From Rhizobium terricola (GTDB lineage: Bacteria; Pseudomonadota; Alphaproteobacteria; Rhizobiales; Rhizobiaceae): a stretch of DNA of 64,000 bases. Shown here piece after piece: positions 43,774 to 53,135 of the stretch. The position numbers and the translations under genes are program-made. Within the stretch, counting starts at the first letter, position 1, and every line of letters begins with the position of its first letter. The DNA is taken from the NCBI RefSeq assembly GCF_012927355.1, contig NZ_JABBGK010000002.1:888758-952757 (forward strand), read 5' to 3'. The notes below the pieces were generated by a model. The model did no database searches. It was given only the letters and a program-made list of their open reading frames with translations, and had not been told where the DNA came from.

Positions 43774-44481
43774 ATGGCAACGCCCCTCGTCGTCTCGGAA
43801 GTCTCCAAGAGCTTCACCATGCACCTGCGCGACGGCCTCCGCCTCCCGGTGGTGTCCAACGTGTCCTTCTCCGTCGCCAGCGGCGAATGCGTCGTTCTCG
43901 GCGGTCCCTCCGGCATCGGCAAGAGTTCCATTCTCAAGATGCTCTACGGTAACTATGCCGTCGACAGCGGGCAGATCCTGATCGACCATGAGGGACGGAT
44001 CATCGACATCGCCAGTGCCGATCCACGGTCGGTGCTCGATGTGCGGCGGACGACGCTCGGCTATGTGAGCCAGTTCCTGCGCACCGTGCCGCGCGTCGCA
44101 ACCATCGACGTCGTGGCCGAACCGCTCGTTGCCCGTGGCGTTGTCGCCGAAGAGGCGCGCGCCCGCGCCGCCGAATTGCTGGCCAAGCTCAACCTGCCGC
44201 GCGATCTCTGGCAGCTCCCTCCGGCGACCTTTTCCGGCGGCGAACAGCAACGCGTCAACATCGCGCGCGGCTTCATCACCGACCACCGCGTTCTTCTGCT
44301 CGACGAACCGACGGCATCGCTCGACGCGGCAAACCGCGCCGTGGTCGTCGAGATGATCCGCGCCAAGAAGGCTGCCGGTATCGCGCTTCTCGGCATCTTC
44401 CATGACGAAGAAGTGCGTGAAGCGGTCGCCGACCGCATTCTCGACGTCTCGCAGTTCTCGCCGCGAAAGGCCGCCGCATGA
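43774..44481 (+). CDS. phnL: C-P lyase ABC ATPase PhnL
   Basis: This is a 235-residue ABC ATPase, a paralogue of PhnK, with Walker [10 protein letters not shown], signature [11 protein letters not shown] and Walker [13 protein letters not shown]. It works with PhnGHI in making the ribose-phosphonate and binds to PhnK on the core complex. GAGAGG precedes the ATG. The stop overlaps the next start by four bases. Confidence 0.94.
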   Translation: MATPLVVSEVSKSFTMHLRDGLRLPVVSNVSFSVASGECVVLGGPSGIGKSSILKMLYGNYAVDSGQILIDHEGRIIDIASADPRSVLDVRRTTLGYVSQFLRTVPRVATIDVVAEPLVARGVVAEEARARAAELLAKLNLPRDLWQLPPATFSGGEQQRVNIARGFITDHRVLLLDEPTASLDAANRAVVVEMIRAKKAAGIALLGIFHDEEVREAVADRILDVSQFSPRKAAA

Positions 44482-45092
44482 GCAAGAAGCTTGGACTGGA
44501 ACCCTACATCCACGAGACCGCCAGCGTGAAGAACGCGACCCTCGGTCGCTACACGGAAGTCTCCGAACGCACCCGCCTCGACGAGGTGGAGATGGGCGAC
44601 TATTCCTACATCATGCAGGACGGCTCGATCTGGTGCGCAACGATCGGCAAGTTCGCCAACATCGCGGCGGCCGTGCGCATCAATGCCACCAATCATCCGA
44701 CGTGGCGCGCCACGCTGCATCACTTCACCTACCGTGCCGCCGACTATTTCGACGGCGCCGATATGGAAACAGACTTCTTTGCCTGGCGCCGCGAAAACCG
44801 CGTGGTCATCGGCCACGACGTGTGGATCGGCCATGGCGCGACCGTTCTACCCGGCGTCACCGTCGGCAACGGCGCGGTGATCGGTGCCGGGGCCGTCGTT
44901 TCCCGTGATGTCGCCCCCTATACCATCGTCGGTGGCGTACCTGCACGGCTGATCCGCGAGCGCTTTTCCGCCGAGACGGCCGAGGGAATGGAAAAACTTG
45001 CCTGGTGGGACTGGGACCATGAGCGCCTGTTCGCCGCTCTCGGCGATTTCCGCGCCCTCGACGCTTCGGAATTCGTCGCGAAGTATTCCTGA
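44478..45092 (+). CDS. phn-operon hexapeptide-repeat acetyltransferase
   Basis: This 204-residue protein has left-handed beta-helix repeats ([20 protein letters not shown] and later [36 protein letters not shown]), as in xenobiotic and chloramphenicol-type acetyltransferases. A phn-linked subfamily of these occurs in many alphaproteobacterial C-P lyase operons. It may acetylate aminoalkylphosphonates, the job done by the unrelated PhnO in E. coli; that is inference. It is coupled to phnL by ATGA. Confidence 0.85.
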   Translation: MSKKLGLEPYIHETASVKNATLGRYTEVSERTRLDEVEMGDYSYIMQDGSIWCATIGKFANIAAAVRINATNHPTWRATLHHFTYRAADYFDGADMETDFFAWRRENRVVIGHDVWIGHGATVLPGVTVGNGAVIGAGAVVSRDVAPYTIVGGVPARLIRERFSAETAEGMEKLAWWDWDHERLFAALGDFRALDASEFVAKYS

Positions 45093-45142
45093 TTTCCAAT
45101 AAATTTCAACGGCTTGGTCAATTTAACAAATTCTACACAAAT

Positions 45143-45160
45143 CTGACATTGGCACTTCAT
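45143..45160 (+). promoter_or_regulatory. weak PHO-box-like site before phnC
   Basis: CTGACAT at 45143-45149 and ACTTCAT at 45154-45160 start 11 bp apart. The first matches CTGTCAT at six of seven positions, the second at four. It lies in the 122-base gap between the acetyltransferase and phnC, where a separate promoter for the transporter genes is expected. Confidence 0.4.
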
Positions 45161-45214
45161 GGACCCCCGCTAAAGCCATTCTCGATCGATTGACATGACG
45201 CCGAAAGAGCCGAG

Positions 45215-46069
45215 ATGAGATTTCAGCTGAAGAATGTGACCCGCAAGTTTGGCCAGCACGTCGCCGTCGACGGTGTCAATGTCGACATCGAGCGGGGCGA
45301 GATGGTCGGGGTCATCGGCCGCTCGGGCGCCGGCAAGTCGACCCTTCTGCGGATGATCAACCGTCTCGTCGATCCGTCCGACGGCTCGATCCACTTCGGC
45401 GACGTCGAGGTGTCCGCCCTGCGCGGCGCCGGCCTTCGCAACTGGCAGCGCGACTGCGCAATGATCTTCCAGCAGTTCAATCTCGTGCCCCGCCTCGACG
45501 TGCTGACCAACGTGCTTCTCGGCCGGCTCAACCACCGCCCGACCGCGCTCAGCATCCTCAACATCTTCACCCGCGAAGAGCGGCTGATGGCGATCGCCGC
45601 ACTCGAGCGGCTCGGCATCGAGCAGACCGCATTGCAGCCGGCCGGCACGCTGTCCGGCGGCCAGCAGCAGCGCGTCGCAATTGCCCGCGCGCTGATGCAG
45701 GGTCCCAAGGTCGTGCTGGCCGACGAACCGATCGCATCGCTTGATCCGCTCAACGCCAAGATCGTCATGGACGCGCTCAAGGACATCAACGAGCGCGAGG
45801 GCATCACCGTGATGACCAATCTGCACACGCTCGACACCGCCCGCAACTATTGCTCGCGCATCATCGGCATGGCGCGCGGCCGGGTCGTCTTCGACGGCAC
45901 ACCGGACGAACTCACCGCCGAGACGGTCCAGGAAATCTACGGCGCCGATAGCCATGGCGCCGGCATCGACGAGAGCATGACGTCGACCAGCATCCGCATT
46001 CCGGCCGCTGCGAATGCAGCCGCTGCCCAATCCGCTGATTTCAAGGCCCTGGCCGTCGCCGAGGCCTGA
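45215..46069 (+). CDS. phnC: phosphonate ABC transporter ATP-binding protein PhnC
   Basis: This 284-residue ATPase has Walker [10 protein letters not shown], the [20 protein letters not shown]-loop, signature LSGGQQQRV and Walker [13 protein letters not shown]. It drives PhnE1E2 import of phosphonates. The closely related phoCDET system of Sinorhizobium meliloti takes up both phosphate and phosphonates. A C-terminal Ala-rich tail (about 255-284) extends past the usual end. Confidence 0.94.
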   Translation: MRFQLKNVTRKFGQHVAVDGVNVDIERGEMVGVIGRSGAGKSTLLRMINRLVDPSDGSIHFGDVEVSALRGAGLRNWQRDCAMIFQQFNLVPRLDVLTNVLLGRLNHRPTALSILNIFTREERLMAIAALERLGIEQTALQPAGTLSGGQQQRVAIARALMQGPKVVLADEPIASLDPLNAKIVMDALKDINEREGITVMTNLHTLDTARNYCSRIIGMARGRVVFDGTPDELTAETVQEIYGADSHGAGIDESMTSTSIRIPAAANAAAAQSADFKALAVAEA

Positions 46070-46158
46070 GATCACGACGATCGAACGCCCGCGTGAAGGG
46101 CAAACCCGATAACAGACAAGATTCTCACCGGAACATCCGGAAAACAGGAGATGGACTC

Positions 46159-47064
46159 ATGTTGAAGAAGACCCTTCTTGCCGCCGTGGCACTCGTATCG
46201 CTCGCCGGCGCCGCTGCTGCCGAAGACCTCAAGGAGTTCCGCATCGGTATCCTTGGCGGTGAAAACGAAGCCGACCGCCTGCGCAACTACCAGTGCATGG
46301 TCGACAAGCTGCCTGCCGTTCTCGGCGTCGAAAAGGTATCGCTGTTCCCGGCTGCCGACTATGACGGCGTCATCCAGGGCCTGCTCGGCGGCACCCTCGA
46401 CTACGCCGAACTCGGCGCTTCCGGCTTCGCCAAGATCTACCTCGCCGACGCCAAGGCCGTCGAGCCGATCCTGACGACCGTCCAGACCGACGGCTCGATG
46501 GGCTACTACTCCATCATGGTCGCCCGCAAGGATTCGGGCATGACCAAGGTCACCGACATCAAGGGCAAGAAGCTCGGCTTCGCAGACCCGGACTCGACCT
46601 CCGGCTACCTGATCCCGACCGTCACGCTTCCGGAAGCGATCGGCGGCCCGGTCAAGGAATATGTTGCGGAAACCGGCTTCGGCGGCGGCCACGAAAACCT
46701 CGTCCTCGAAGTGCTGAAGGGCACCTTCGACGCCGGCACGACCTTCGGTTCGGGCGTTGGCGAATTCAAGGACGGCTACACCTCGGGCAACCTGAAGAAG
46801 ATGGTCGACAAGGGCGTTCTGAACATGGACGACCTCGTCGAACTCTGGAAGTCGCCGCTGATCCCGAACGGTCCGGTCGTCGTCCGCTCGTCGATGAACG
46901 ACGACATGAAGTCCAAGTTCAAGACGTTCATGATGGACCTGCCGAAGTCTGACCCGGCCTGCTTCTCGGCCGTCCAGGGCGGCGACTTCACCGGCTTCAC
47001 CGAAGTCAACGTCGACTTCTACAAGCCGATCATCGACGCCCGCAAGGCCACCATCGGCGGCTGA
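46159..47064 (+). CDS. phnD: phosphonate-binding periplasmic protein PhnD
   Basis: From the ATG at 46159, behind CAGGAGATGG, the product is 301 residues. Residues 1-21 are a signal peptide (MLKKTLLAAVALVSLAGAAA, cleaved near AAAED). The mature part has the FRIGILGGENEADRL start and the GELGASGFAKIY-like and FADPDSTSGYLIP segments that bind the phosphonate oxyanion in PhnD / PhoD proteins. Codon choice is strongly biased to C-ending codons, as expected for an abundant protein. A hairpin follows the gene. Confidence 0.94.
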   Translation: MLKKTLLAAVALVSLAGAAAAEDLKEFRIGILGGENEADRLRNYQCMVDKLPAVLGVEKVSLFPAADYDGVIQGLLGGTLDYAELGASGFAKIYLADAKAVEPILTTVQTDGSMGYYSIMVARKDSGMTKVTDIKGKKLGFADPDSTSGYLIPTVTLPEAIGGPVKEYVAETGFGGGHENLVLEVLKGTFDAGTTFGSGVGEFKDGYTSGNLKKMVDKGVLNMDDLVELWKSPLIPNGPVVVRSSMNDDMKSKFKTFMMDLPKSDPACFSAVQGGDFTGFTEVNVDFYKPIIDARKATIGG

Positions 47065-47078
47065 TAGCCACCCCATCG

Positions 47079-47112
47079 ATCGCCGCCGGGATAGAGACGT
47101 TCCGGCGGCGAT
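47079..47112 (+). terminator. 11-bp stem hairpin between phnD and phnE1
   Basis: ATCGCCGCCGG and CCGGCGGCGAT are perfect arms around a 12-base loop, followed by TTTC. A partial terminator or message-stabilising stem after the binding-protein gene would let PhnD exceed the permeases. Confidence 0.6.
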
Positions 47113-47154
47113 TTCATGTCATGCCATCCCCCGAGCGGTCGAAAGCGGTATACC

Positions 47155-48117
47155 ATGAGTGCTTCCCTCTTGCAGCCCGGCCTCAGCGAACGGGGCTCCG
47201 TCGTCGAGCGCCACTGGCAGGAACTCGCCCGCAGCCGGCGCCTCTACACGGCCCTCGGTTTCATCGGCCTGGCGACTGTCCTGTTCGGATCGCTGTGGTT
47301 CGCCAACGAGAGCAATTCCGGAAAATTCATCGAACGGCTGCCGCATGTGTTCGATTTCGTCGGCGATCTGGTCCCTCGTGACGGTATGGAGATCTGGCGG
47401 GCGATGTTCGACCTGCCCTCCCCCTATTATGACGGCAGCCTGCAATACGACTATAACGAAGGCCGCTACTACGTCACCGAGACACTCTACATTCCCGAAT
47501 ACTTCTACAAGATGGCGGAAACGCTCAACATCGCCGTCCTGTCGACGCTGATCGGCTTCATCTTCGGTTCCGTCCTCGCCTTTTTCGCCGCGCGAAACAT
47601 GACGCACAACCGCGTCGTCAGGATGGCCGTGCGTCGCTTCATGGAGATCCTGCGCGCCTTTCCGGAGATCGTTCTGGCCGGTTTCTTCCTCGCAATCCTG
47701 TCGCTCGGCCCCATTCCGGCGATCATCGCGGTGTCGATCCACACCATCGGGGCCCTTGGCAAGCTGTTCTTCGAGGTGATCGAAAACGCCGACATGAAAC
47801 CGGACGAGGGCCTGAAGGCCGTCGGCGCCAGCTGGATCGAGCGGGCGTGGTTCGGCATGGTGCCGCAGGTACTGCCGAACTTCATGAGCTACTTCCTGCT
47901 GCGGCTCGAAATCAACGTTCGCGCCTCGACGATCATCGGCGCGGTCGGCGGCGGCGGCATCGGCGAGCAGCTTCGCCTGTCGATCAGCCGGGGCCATGAA
48001 GCAAAGACCCTCGCAATCGTCCTTTTGCTCTTCTTGACGATCATCGCCGTGGACCAGCTTTCCGCATGGCTTCGCCGCAAGCTCGTCGGCGACCAGGCCT
48101 TCCAGGCCGTGATCTGA
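47155..48117 (+). CDS. phnE: phosphonate ABC transporter permease PhnE1
   Basis: From the ATG at 47155 the product is 320 residues. TM1 lies at about 32-52, followed by a periplasmic stretch of about 65 residues and five C-terminal TM helices. The EAA-type loop is KPDEGLKAVGASWIERAWFG. It is one of two tandem PhnE paralogues that should form a heterodimeric channel, as in rhizobial phnE1E2. Confidence 0.92.
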   Translation: MSASLLQPGLSERGSVVERHWQELARSRRLYTALGFIGLATVLFGSLWFANESNSGKFIERLPHVFDFVGDLVPRDGMEIWRAMFDLPSPYYDGSLQYDYNEGRYYVTETLYIPEYFYKMAETLNIAVLSTLIGFIFGSVLAFFAARNMTHNRVVRMAVRRFMEILRAFPEIVLAGFFLAILSLGPIPAIIAVSIHTIGALGKLFFEVIENADMKPDEGLKAVGASWIERAWFGMVPQVLPNFMSYFLLRLEINVRASTIIGAVGGGGIGEQLRLSISRGHEAKTLAIVLLLFLTIIAVDQLSAWLRRKLVGDQAFQAVI

Positions 48118-48127
48118 GGAACACCCC

Positions 48128-49618
48128 ATGAAAACGCTGAGCCCCGCCGAACTCGACGCGATCGCCGCCCGCCACGGAAACCTGTTGCAGCCCTCGTTCT
48201 GGATGCGCTTTCGCCTCCTGCTGATCGGCGGCGCGGTCGTCCTCTATTTCCTCTTCTGCTGGTGGTTCTTCGCGATCGGCCAGGTGCTCGGGACCGCCAA
48301 CTGGGGCATTGCCGGCACCTATCTGGCAGACTGGATCTCCTATGAAGTCCGACCCGACATCGAGATCGGCGACGACGGCAACATGAGCATCGTCTATCCG
48401 CGCTTCGATCCCATCGGCCCCAATCCCAATCCGGACTGGCTGGTCGCCGAGCGCGAGACTGTGACCCGCACGCTCGAGATTCCGGCCGAAGGACAGGGTT
48501 CGGTGCCCAAGGCCAGCTCGTCGTTCTCATTCATGGCGCCGAACACCGCGCAACAGGCGCTTGCTACGGCGCGGACGGAAACACGCACCGAGGAGGTCGT
48601 GACCCGGGCCAGCGTCCAGTTCAACGCCTCCGACCGCCTCGACGTCTCGCGAGACGGTGTGCGCGTCACACGGGGAGACGAAGTACTTCAGCTGACCCTT
48701 TCGAAGGATGGCCGCGTCGAAACTGATACCGCGCTGCCGATATGGGCGACACAACGTGCGCCAGGCGAGAAGATCGTTCTTGCCTTTGGCTTTTCCGGTT
48801 GGGCGGAGGTTCGCGGCGACGTGGTCAAGATCCACAAGCGTTTCCTGGGCTGGGCCAACTTCTTCTTCGACACCAACTCCGCCTTCTTCGGCAAGAGCTT
48901 CGGCGACGTGGGGCAACTCGTCGTTTCCGGCGAACGGCTCGATCCGACGCAGAGCAACCTGTCGCTTGCGTGGAACGACATTCTCTACAATCCGTCCTGG
49001 CAGCACCTCGACGTTTGGACAAAACTACTCCAGACCATCGTGATGGCCTTCGTCGGCACCTTCTTCGCCATGCTGGTCGCCTTCCCGCTGTCCTTCATCG
49101 CCGCGCGCAACATTATGCACAACGGCGTCATCAACCAGCTGACGAAGCGGTTCTTCGACTTCCAGCGCTCCGTCGACATGTTCATCTGGGCGCTGTTCTT
49201 CACCCGCGCCTTCGGCCCCGGGCCGCTCGCGGGGATTTCGGCAATCTTCTTCACCGACACGGGCACGCTCGGCAAGCTCTATTCGGAAGCGCTCGAAAAC
49301 ATCGATGACAAGCAGCGCGAAGGGGTCAAGTCGGTGGGCGCGAGCCCGCTCGCCGTCCAGCGCTTCGGCGTACTGCCGCAGGTCATGCCGCTGTTTGCAT
49401 CGCAGGCGCTCTACTTCTGGGAATCGAACACCCGCTCGGCCACGATCATCGGCGCGGTCGGCGCCGGCGGCATCGGTCTCAAGCTGTGGGAAGCCATGCG
49501 GACGAATTCCGACTGGGAAAACGTCGCCTACATGGTGTTGCTCATCCTCCTCGTCGTCTTCATCTTCGACGGCATCTCCAACGCCCTTCGCTCGCGACTG
49601 ATGGGTACGCGACACTGA
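48128..49618 (+). CDS. phnE: phosphonate ABC transporter permease PhnE2, long form
   Basis: This 496-residue paralogue of PhnE1 differs in carrying a periplasmic insert of about 230 residues between TM1 (about 27-48) and TM2 (about 300). This is typical of the second permease in rhizobial phosphonate clusters. The EAA loop reads KQREGVKSVGASPLAVQRFG. It starts ten bases after phnE1. A GAAA-loop hairpin follows directly at its stop codon. Confidence 0.92.
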   Translation: MKTLSPAELDAIAARHGNLLQPSFWMRFRLLLIGGAVVLYFLFCWWFFAIGQVLGTANWGIAGTYLADWISYEVRPDIEIGDDGNMSIVYPRFDPIGPNPNPDWLVAERETVTRTLEIPAEGQGSVPKASSSFSFMAPNTAQQALATARTETRTEEVVTRASVQFNASDRLDVSRDGVRVTRGDEVLQLTLSKDGRVETDTALPIWATQRAPGEKIVLAFGFSGWAEVRGDVVKIHKRFLGWANFFFDTNSAFFGKSFGDVGQLVVSGERLDPTQSNLSLAWNDILYNPSWQHLDVWTKLLQTIVMAFVGTFFAMLVAFPLSFIAARNIMHNGVINQLTKRFFDFQRSVDMFIWALFFTRAFGPGPLAGISAIFFTDTGTLGKLYSEALENIDDKQREGVKSVGASPLAVQRFGVLPQVMPLFASQALYFWESNTRSATIIGAVGAGGIGLKLWEAMRTNSDWENVAYMVLLILLVVFIFDGISNALRSRLMGTRH

Positions 49619-49639
49619 TTTCGGCGGAAACGCCGAAAT
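49618..49639 (+). terminator. GAAA-tetraloop hairpin after phnE2
   Basis: ATTTCGGCG and CGCCGAAAT are perfect 9-bp arms around GAAA, starting on the last base of the phnE2 stop. No long T run follows. It marks the end of the transport block and precedes a possible new promoter. Confidence 0.55.
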
Positions 49640-49656
49640 CATCATCAATCTGTCAT
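49639..49656 (+). promoter_or_regulatory. PHO-box-like half sites before DUF1045 gene
   Basis: A perfect CTGTCAT heptamer lies at 49650-49656, with TCATCAT (four of seven matches) 11 bp upstream. It is 85 bases before the DUF1045 gene and just after the phnE2 hairpin, so an internal PhoB-dependent promoter is possible. Confidence 0.4.
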
Positions 49657-49740
49657 GCGCATCGGCTAGCGAAACCGGCTTGTACGGCGCATGCCTGACA
49701 GGTCATTCTGGCGGCGCCCACCGATACGAGGATTTGCCCC

Positions 49741-50439
49741 TTGCGCTATGCGCTCTACTTCACGCCACCCGCCGACGATCCCCTGACGCAGACCGCCGCC
49801 GCCTGGCTCGGCCGCGACGCCTTCGGCGGCCGGGACCTGCAGATCGGCGAGACTGGGACCTTTCCCACGGAGGTGTTCTGCGAGCTGACCGCCGATCCGC
49901 GGCGCTACGGTTTCCACGCGACGATCAAGGCACCCTTTTCCCTTGCCGACGGGCGCAGCGAGGCGGATCTCGTCGAGGCGTTCGACAGGTTCTGCAGCGC
50001 GCAGCCTGCCTTCGACATTCCCTCCGTCGTGGTGGATCAGCTCGGGCCATTCTTCGCCATCGTTCCGGCCGACATCCACAAGCCGCTGCAGGATTTTGCC
50101 GCCGCCGCCGTCGAGGCCTTCGAGCCGTTTCGTGCGCCGCTGTCGGACGCCGACGTCGCAAGGCGCAAGCCAGAGCGCCTGTCGGAGGCACAGCGCAACC
50201 ACCTGATGCGCTGGGGCTATCCTTACGTGATGGACGAGTTCCGTTTCCACATGACGCTTAGCGGTCCCGTGGAGACGCATCTTGCTCCGGCGATGCACGC
50301 CCTCGCGACCGACCGTTTTTCCTCTTTCACCCAAAGGCCACTTCGCATTTCCGGCCTTGCGCTCTTTGTCGAACCCGATCGGGGCGCGCCCTTTACAGTC
50401 CTGACCTGGAAGCCGCTCGCCGGCACAGAAAACCTCTGA
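49741..50439 (+). CDS. DUF1045 phn-operon 2H-phosphoesterase-like protein
   Basis: This 232-residue protein starts from a TTG at 49741 with GAGG upstream. Two H-x-T/S-type motifs, GFHATIK and FHMTLSG, spaced about 115 residues apart, are the hallmark of 2H phosphoesterases, which open cyclic phosphodiesters. The family is known as a putative phosphonate-operon protein. No phnP is present in the cluster, so it may replace PhnP in opening the cyclic ribose phosphate formed after C-P cleavage; that is inference. It is followed by phnM after ten bases. Confidence 0.85.
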   Translation: MRYALYFTPPADDPLTQTAAAWLGRDAFGGRDLQIGETGTFPTEVFCELTADPRRYGFHATIKAPFSLADGRSEADLVEAFDRFCSAQPAFDIPSVVVDQLGPFFAIVPADIHKPLQDFAAAAVEAFEPFRAPLSDADVARRKPERLSEAQRNHLMRWGYPYVMDEFRFHMTLSGPVETHLAPAMHALATDRFSSFTQRPLRISGLALFVEPDRGAPFTVLTWKPLAGTENL

Positions 50440-50449
50440 AAGCTCGCCC

Positions 50450-51589
50450 ATGTCCGCCGAAACCATTTTTTCCAACGCCCGCATAGTCCTGGATGACCAG
50501 ATCATCGAAGGCTCCGTTCAGATCCGCGACGGCCTCATCGCCGATGTTTCGGAAGGCAGCGCGCGCGCCGGCGAGGATTTCGGCGGCGACTACCTGATCC
50601 CCGGCCTCATCGAGCTCCATACCGACCATCTGGAATCGCACTACTCACCGCGCCCCGGCGTCCGCTGGCACAAGACCTCGGCGATCCAGGCCCATGACGC
50701 CCAGGTCGTGACCTCCGGCATCACCACCGTGTTCGACTGCCTGCGCATGGGGTCCGACGAAGACGGCGGCTTCGACAAGGGCGAGATGCGCGACATGGCC
50801 GATGCCATCCAGGCGGCGGAACGCGAGGACCGGCTGCGCGCCCAGCACTTCATCCACCTGCGCTGCGAGGTGGCTTCCGACAACGTGCTCGACCATTTCG
50901 CCGATTTCGAGAACGATCCGCATGTGCGGCTTGCCTCGCTGATGGACCATTCTCCGGGGCAGCGCCAGTTCCAGACGATGGATCAGTACACGCTCTACTA
51001 CAAGACCAAGCGCGGACTGACGGACGAGGCCTTTGCCCGTTTCGTCGAGAGCCGGCTGGCGCTCTCCGCGCGTTATTCCGCGCTGCACCGCGACACGCTG
51101 GCGGGGATATGCGCGGCGCGCGGGATCACCGTTGCCAGCCATGACGACGCGACGCTGGCGCATGTCGAAGAAGCCAAGGGACACGGGGTCAAGCTCGCCG
51201 AATTCCCGACCAGCCTCGAGGCTGCCGAAGCCTCGCACAAGGCCGGCATGAGCGTCCTGATGGGGGCGCCGAACGTCGTTCGCGGCAAGTCACATTCCGG
51301 CAATATCGCCGCGCGCGATCTTGCCGAGCGTGGCGTTCTCGACGTTCTCTCCTCCGATTACGTGCCGCTCAGCCTGCTGCATGCCGCCTTCGTCCTTGCT
51401 GACGAATTCGACGCGATCTCGCTGCCGCGGGCGCTCGCCATGGTGACTTCGACGCCGGCGCGCACTGTCGGCCTCGACGATCGCGGCCGGATCGCCTCCG
51501 GACTGCGCGCAGACCTCGTGCGCGTCCGGCGCTCGGACGGTGTGCCGGTGGTGCGCTCCGTCTGGCGCGAAGGACAGAGGGTCGCCTGA
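50450..51589 (+). CDS. phnM: alpha-D-ribose 1-methylphosphonate 5-triphosphate diphosphatase PhnM
   Basis: This is a 379-residue amidohydrolase-fold enzyme that removes diphosphate from the ribose-phosphonate triphosphate. The metal site begins IPGLIELHTDHLE, and further ligands are expected in FIHLRCEVAS, TVASHDDAT and LSSDYVPLSL. The C-terminal beta domain ends with SVWREGQ. The stop TGA overlaps the phnN ATG by one base. Confidence 0.94.
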   Translation: MSAETIFSNARIVLDDQIIEGSVQIRDGLIADVSEGSARAGEDFGGDYLIPGLIELHTDHLESHYSPRPGVRWHKTSAIQAHDAQVVTSGITTVFDCLRMGSDEDGGFDKGEMRDMADAIQAAEREDRLRAQHFIHLRCEVASDNVLDHFADFENDPHVRLASLMDHSPGQRQFQTMDQYTLYYKTKRGLTDEAFARFVESRLALSARYSALHRDTLAGICAARGITVASHDDATLAHVEEAKGHGVKLAEFPTSLEAAEASHKAGMSVLMGAPNVVRGKSHSGNIAARDLAERGVLDVLSSDYVPLSLLHAAFVLADEFDAISLPRALAMVTSTPARTVGLDDRGRIASGLRADLVRVRRSDGVPVVRSVWREGQRVA

Positions 51590-52191
51590 TGGAAGGAAAG
51601 CCGGCCGGAACAATCACCAAGAAGACGACTGGCACGATGGTGGCCGTCGTCGGTCCGAGCGGCGCCGGCAAGGACAGCCTCATCCATATCGCGAAGGCGC
51701 ATTTCGCCGGGCGGCCCGAGGTGGATTTCGTCCGCCGCGTGATCACCCGACCGACCGACGCCGGTGGGGAAGCCCATCTCGGGGTCTCGACAGCCGACTT
51801 TTCCACGCTCAAGGAAGGTGGCGCATTCGCCGTCGACTGGGATGCCCACGGCTTGAGCTACGGCATTCCGGCAGCCGTGCACGAGAAGCTGGCGCTCGGT
51901 CACCTGGTGATCGCCAACGGTTCCCGTTCGGCGCTTCCGCATTTCGCCAGGGCTTTCTCGCCGCTGGTGGTCGTCAACGTCACCGCCTCCCCCGAGGTGC
52001 TCGCCGAAAGGTTGACAGCGCGCGGCCGCGAAAGCCGGGCGGAAATCCTCGAGCGCCTGAAGCGCGGGTCGCTGGCGGTCGACGGTGACTATGATGTGGT
52101 CGACATCGACAACAGCGGACTGCTCGCCGACGCGGGCGAAAAACTGATCGCAACGCTGGAGGATATCCTGGCAGGCCGCCGCAATCGATGA
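51589..52191 (+). CDS. phnN: ribose 1,5-bisphosphate phosphokinase PhnN
   Basis: This 200-residue guanylate-kinase-like enzyme has the P-loop GPSGAGKDS. It makes PRPP from ribose 1,5-bisphosphate at the end of the C-P lyase path. Further landmarks are RVITRPTDAGGEAH and the lid with LTARGRESRAEI. A Lys- and Thr-rich 15-residue N-terminal extension precedes the P-loop. It is the last phn gene here. Confidence 0.93.
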   Translation: MEGKPAGTITKKTTGTMVAVVGPSGAGKDSLIHIAKAHFAGRPEVDFVRRVITRPTDAGGEAHLGVSTADFSTLKEGGAFAVDWDAHGLSYGIPAAVHEKLALGHLVIANGSRSALPHFARAFSPLVVVNVTASPEVLAERLTARGRESRAEILERLKRGSLAVDGDYDVVDIDNSGLLADAGEKLIATLEDILAGRRNR

Positions 52192-52211
52192 GCCATCGCG
52201 CCGGACGTCGT

Positions 52212-52234
52212 CCCCGCCCCTTTTCAGAACGGGG
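52212..52234. terminator. weak hairpin between phnN and pcaD-like gene
   Basis: CCCCG and CGGGG enclose a loop of 13 bases containing TTTT. It lies in the 57-base gap between the convergent genes and could end both transcripts, but the stem is short. Confidence 0.3.
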
Positions 52235-52248
52235 AGCGCTGCCGCTGG

Positions 52249-53037
52249 TCAGGCCTTCTTGAGGAACCGCTGCAGCAGGCCGGCCAGATCCTCCGGCTGC
52301 TCGACGCAGGGGATATGGCCGCAGCCGTCGATGATCTCGAGGTGGGCGCCGGGGATCCGGTCAGCGGTTGCCTTCACGACATCCGGCGGCGTCGAGCCGT
52401 CCTGGTCGCCGACCACGCAGAGAACCGGGACGGAAATCGTCTCCAGGACATCGGAGAAATCGGCATCGCGGATGGCCGCGCAGGTGGTGGCGTATCCGGC
52501 TGCCGACTGGCGGGTCATCATGGTCCGGTAGCCGGCCAGCTCGTCGGCGCGCTCGGCGTGGAAGTCCGGCGTGAACCAGCGCTGCATCACATTGTCGGCT
52601 ATGCTTTCCAGGCCGCCCTTGGCAATCGCATCGATGCGGGCGTTCCAGGTGTCGGCCGTGCCGATCTTCGCGGCCGTATCACAGAGGGCGAGCTTCTTGA
52701 CGAGATCCGGCCGCTTCTTCCAGACGCCCTGAGCGACGAGACCGCCGACGGAAAGGCCGCAGAACACGGCGCGCTTGATGCCGAGATGCTCGACCAGCGC
52801 AATCTGGTCGTCGACGAGGTCGTCAATGCCGAAGGCCGTGTCGGCCCCGCCGGTCAGGCCATGGCCGCGGGAATCGTAGAGGAGGACCGAAACGTCGTCA
52901 CCCAGTTCGTCGAAGACTGGAAGCCAGATGCGGAAATCGGTGCCGAGTGAATTCGAGAAGACGACGAGGTTCTTCGCATTCGCCTCGCCGAGCAGTTCGT
53001 AGTGGACGGTTATGCCGTTGATTTTGGCGAATGCCAT
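52249..53037 (-). CDS. pcaD: alpha/beta hydrolase, 3-oxoadipate enol-lactonase-like
   Basis: This is a 262-residue alpha/beta hydrolase. The nucleophile elbow is CGLSVGG, the acid is in VVGDQDGSTPP and the His is in GCGHIPCVEQPEDL. Sequence pattern and length fit PcaD, which opens 3-oxoadipate enol-lactone in the protocatechuate branch. No other pca gene is adjacent, so a related lactonase or esterase role is possible. It starts 99 bases from the polA stop, on the same strand. Confidence 0.8.
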   Translation of the reverse strand: MAFAKINGITVHYELLGEANAKNLVVFSNSLGTDFRIWLPVFDELGDDVSVLLYDSRGHGLTGGADTAFGIDDLVDDQIALVEHLGIKRAVFCGLSVGGLVAQGVWKKRPDLVKKLALCDTAAKIGTADTWNARIDAIAKGGLESIADNVMQRWFTPDFHAERADELAGYRTMMTRQSAAGYATTCAAIRDADFSDVLETISVPVLCVVGDQDGSTPPDVVKATADRIPGAHLEIIDGCGHIPCVEQPEDLAGLLQRFLKKA

Positions 53038-53135
53038 GGTGTCTTCCTCGCTTGTGCCGGATCGTTTTCGCCACGGCTTGTTTGTGGATCGTTTCGGGCG
53101 GGTTCCGACCTGTCATCGCCCGGGAGGCGCACCGG

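Noticed and set aside
44478..45092. Naming the acetyltransferase phnO
   Set aside because: PhnO is a GNAT-fold enzyme; this protein is a left-handed beta-helix hexapeptide transferase, so the symbol would be misleading.
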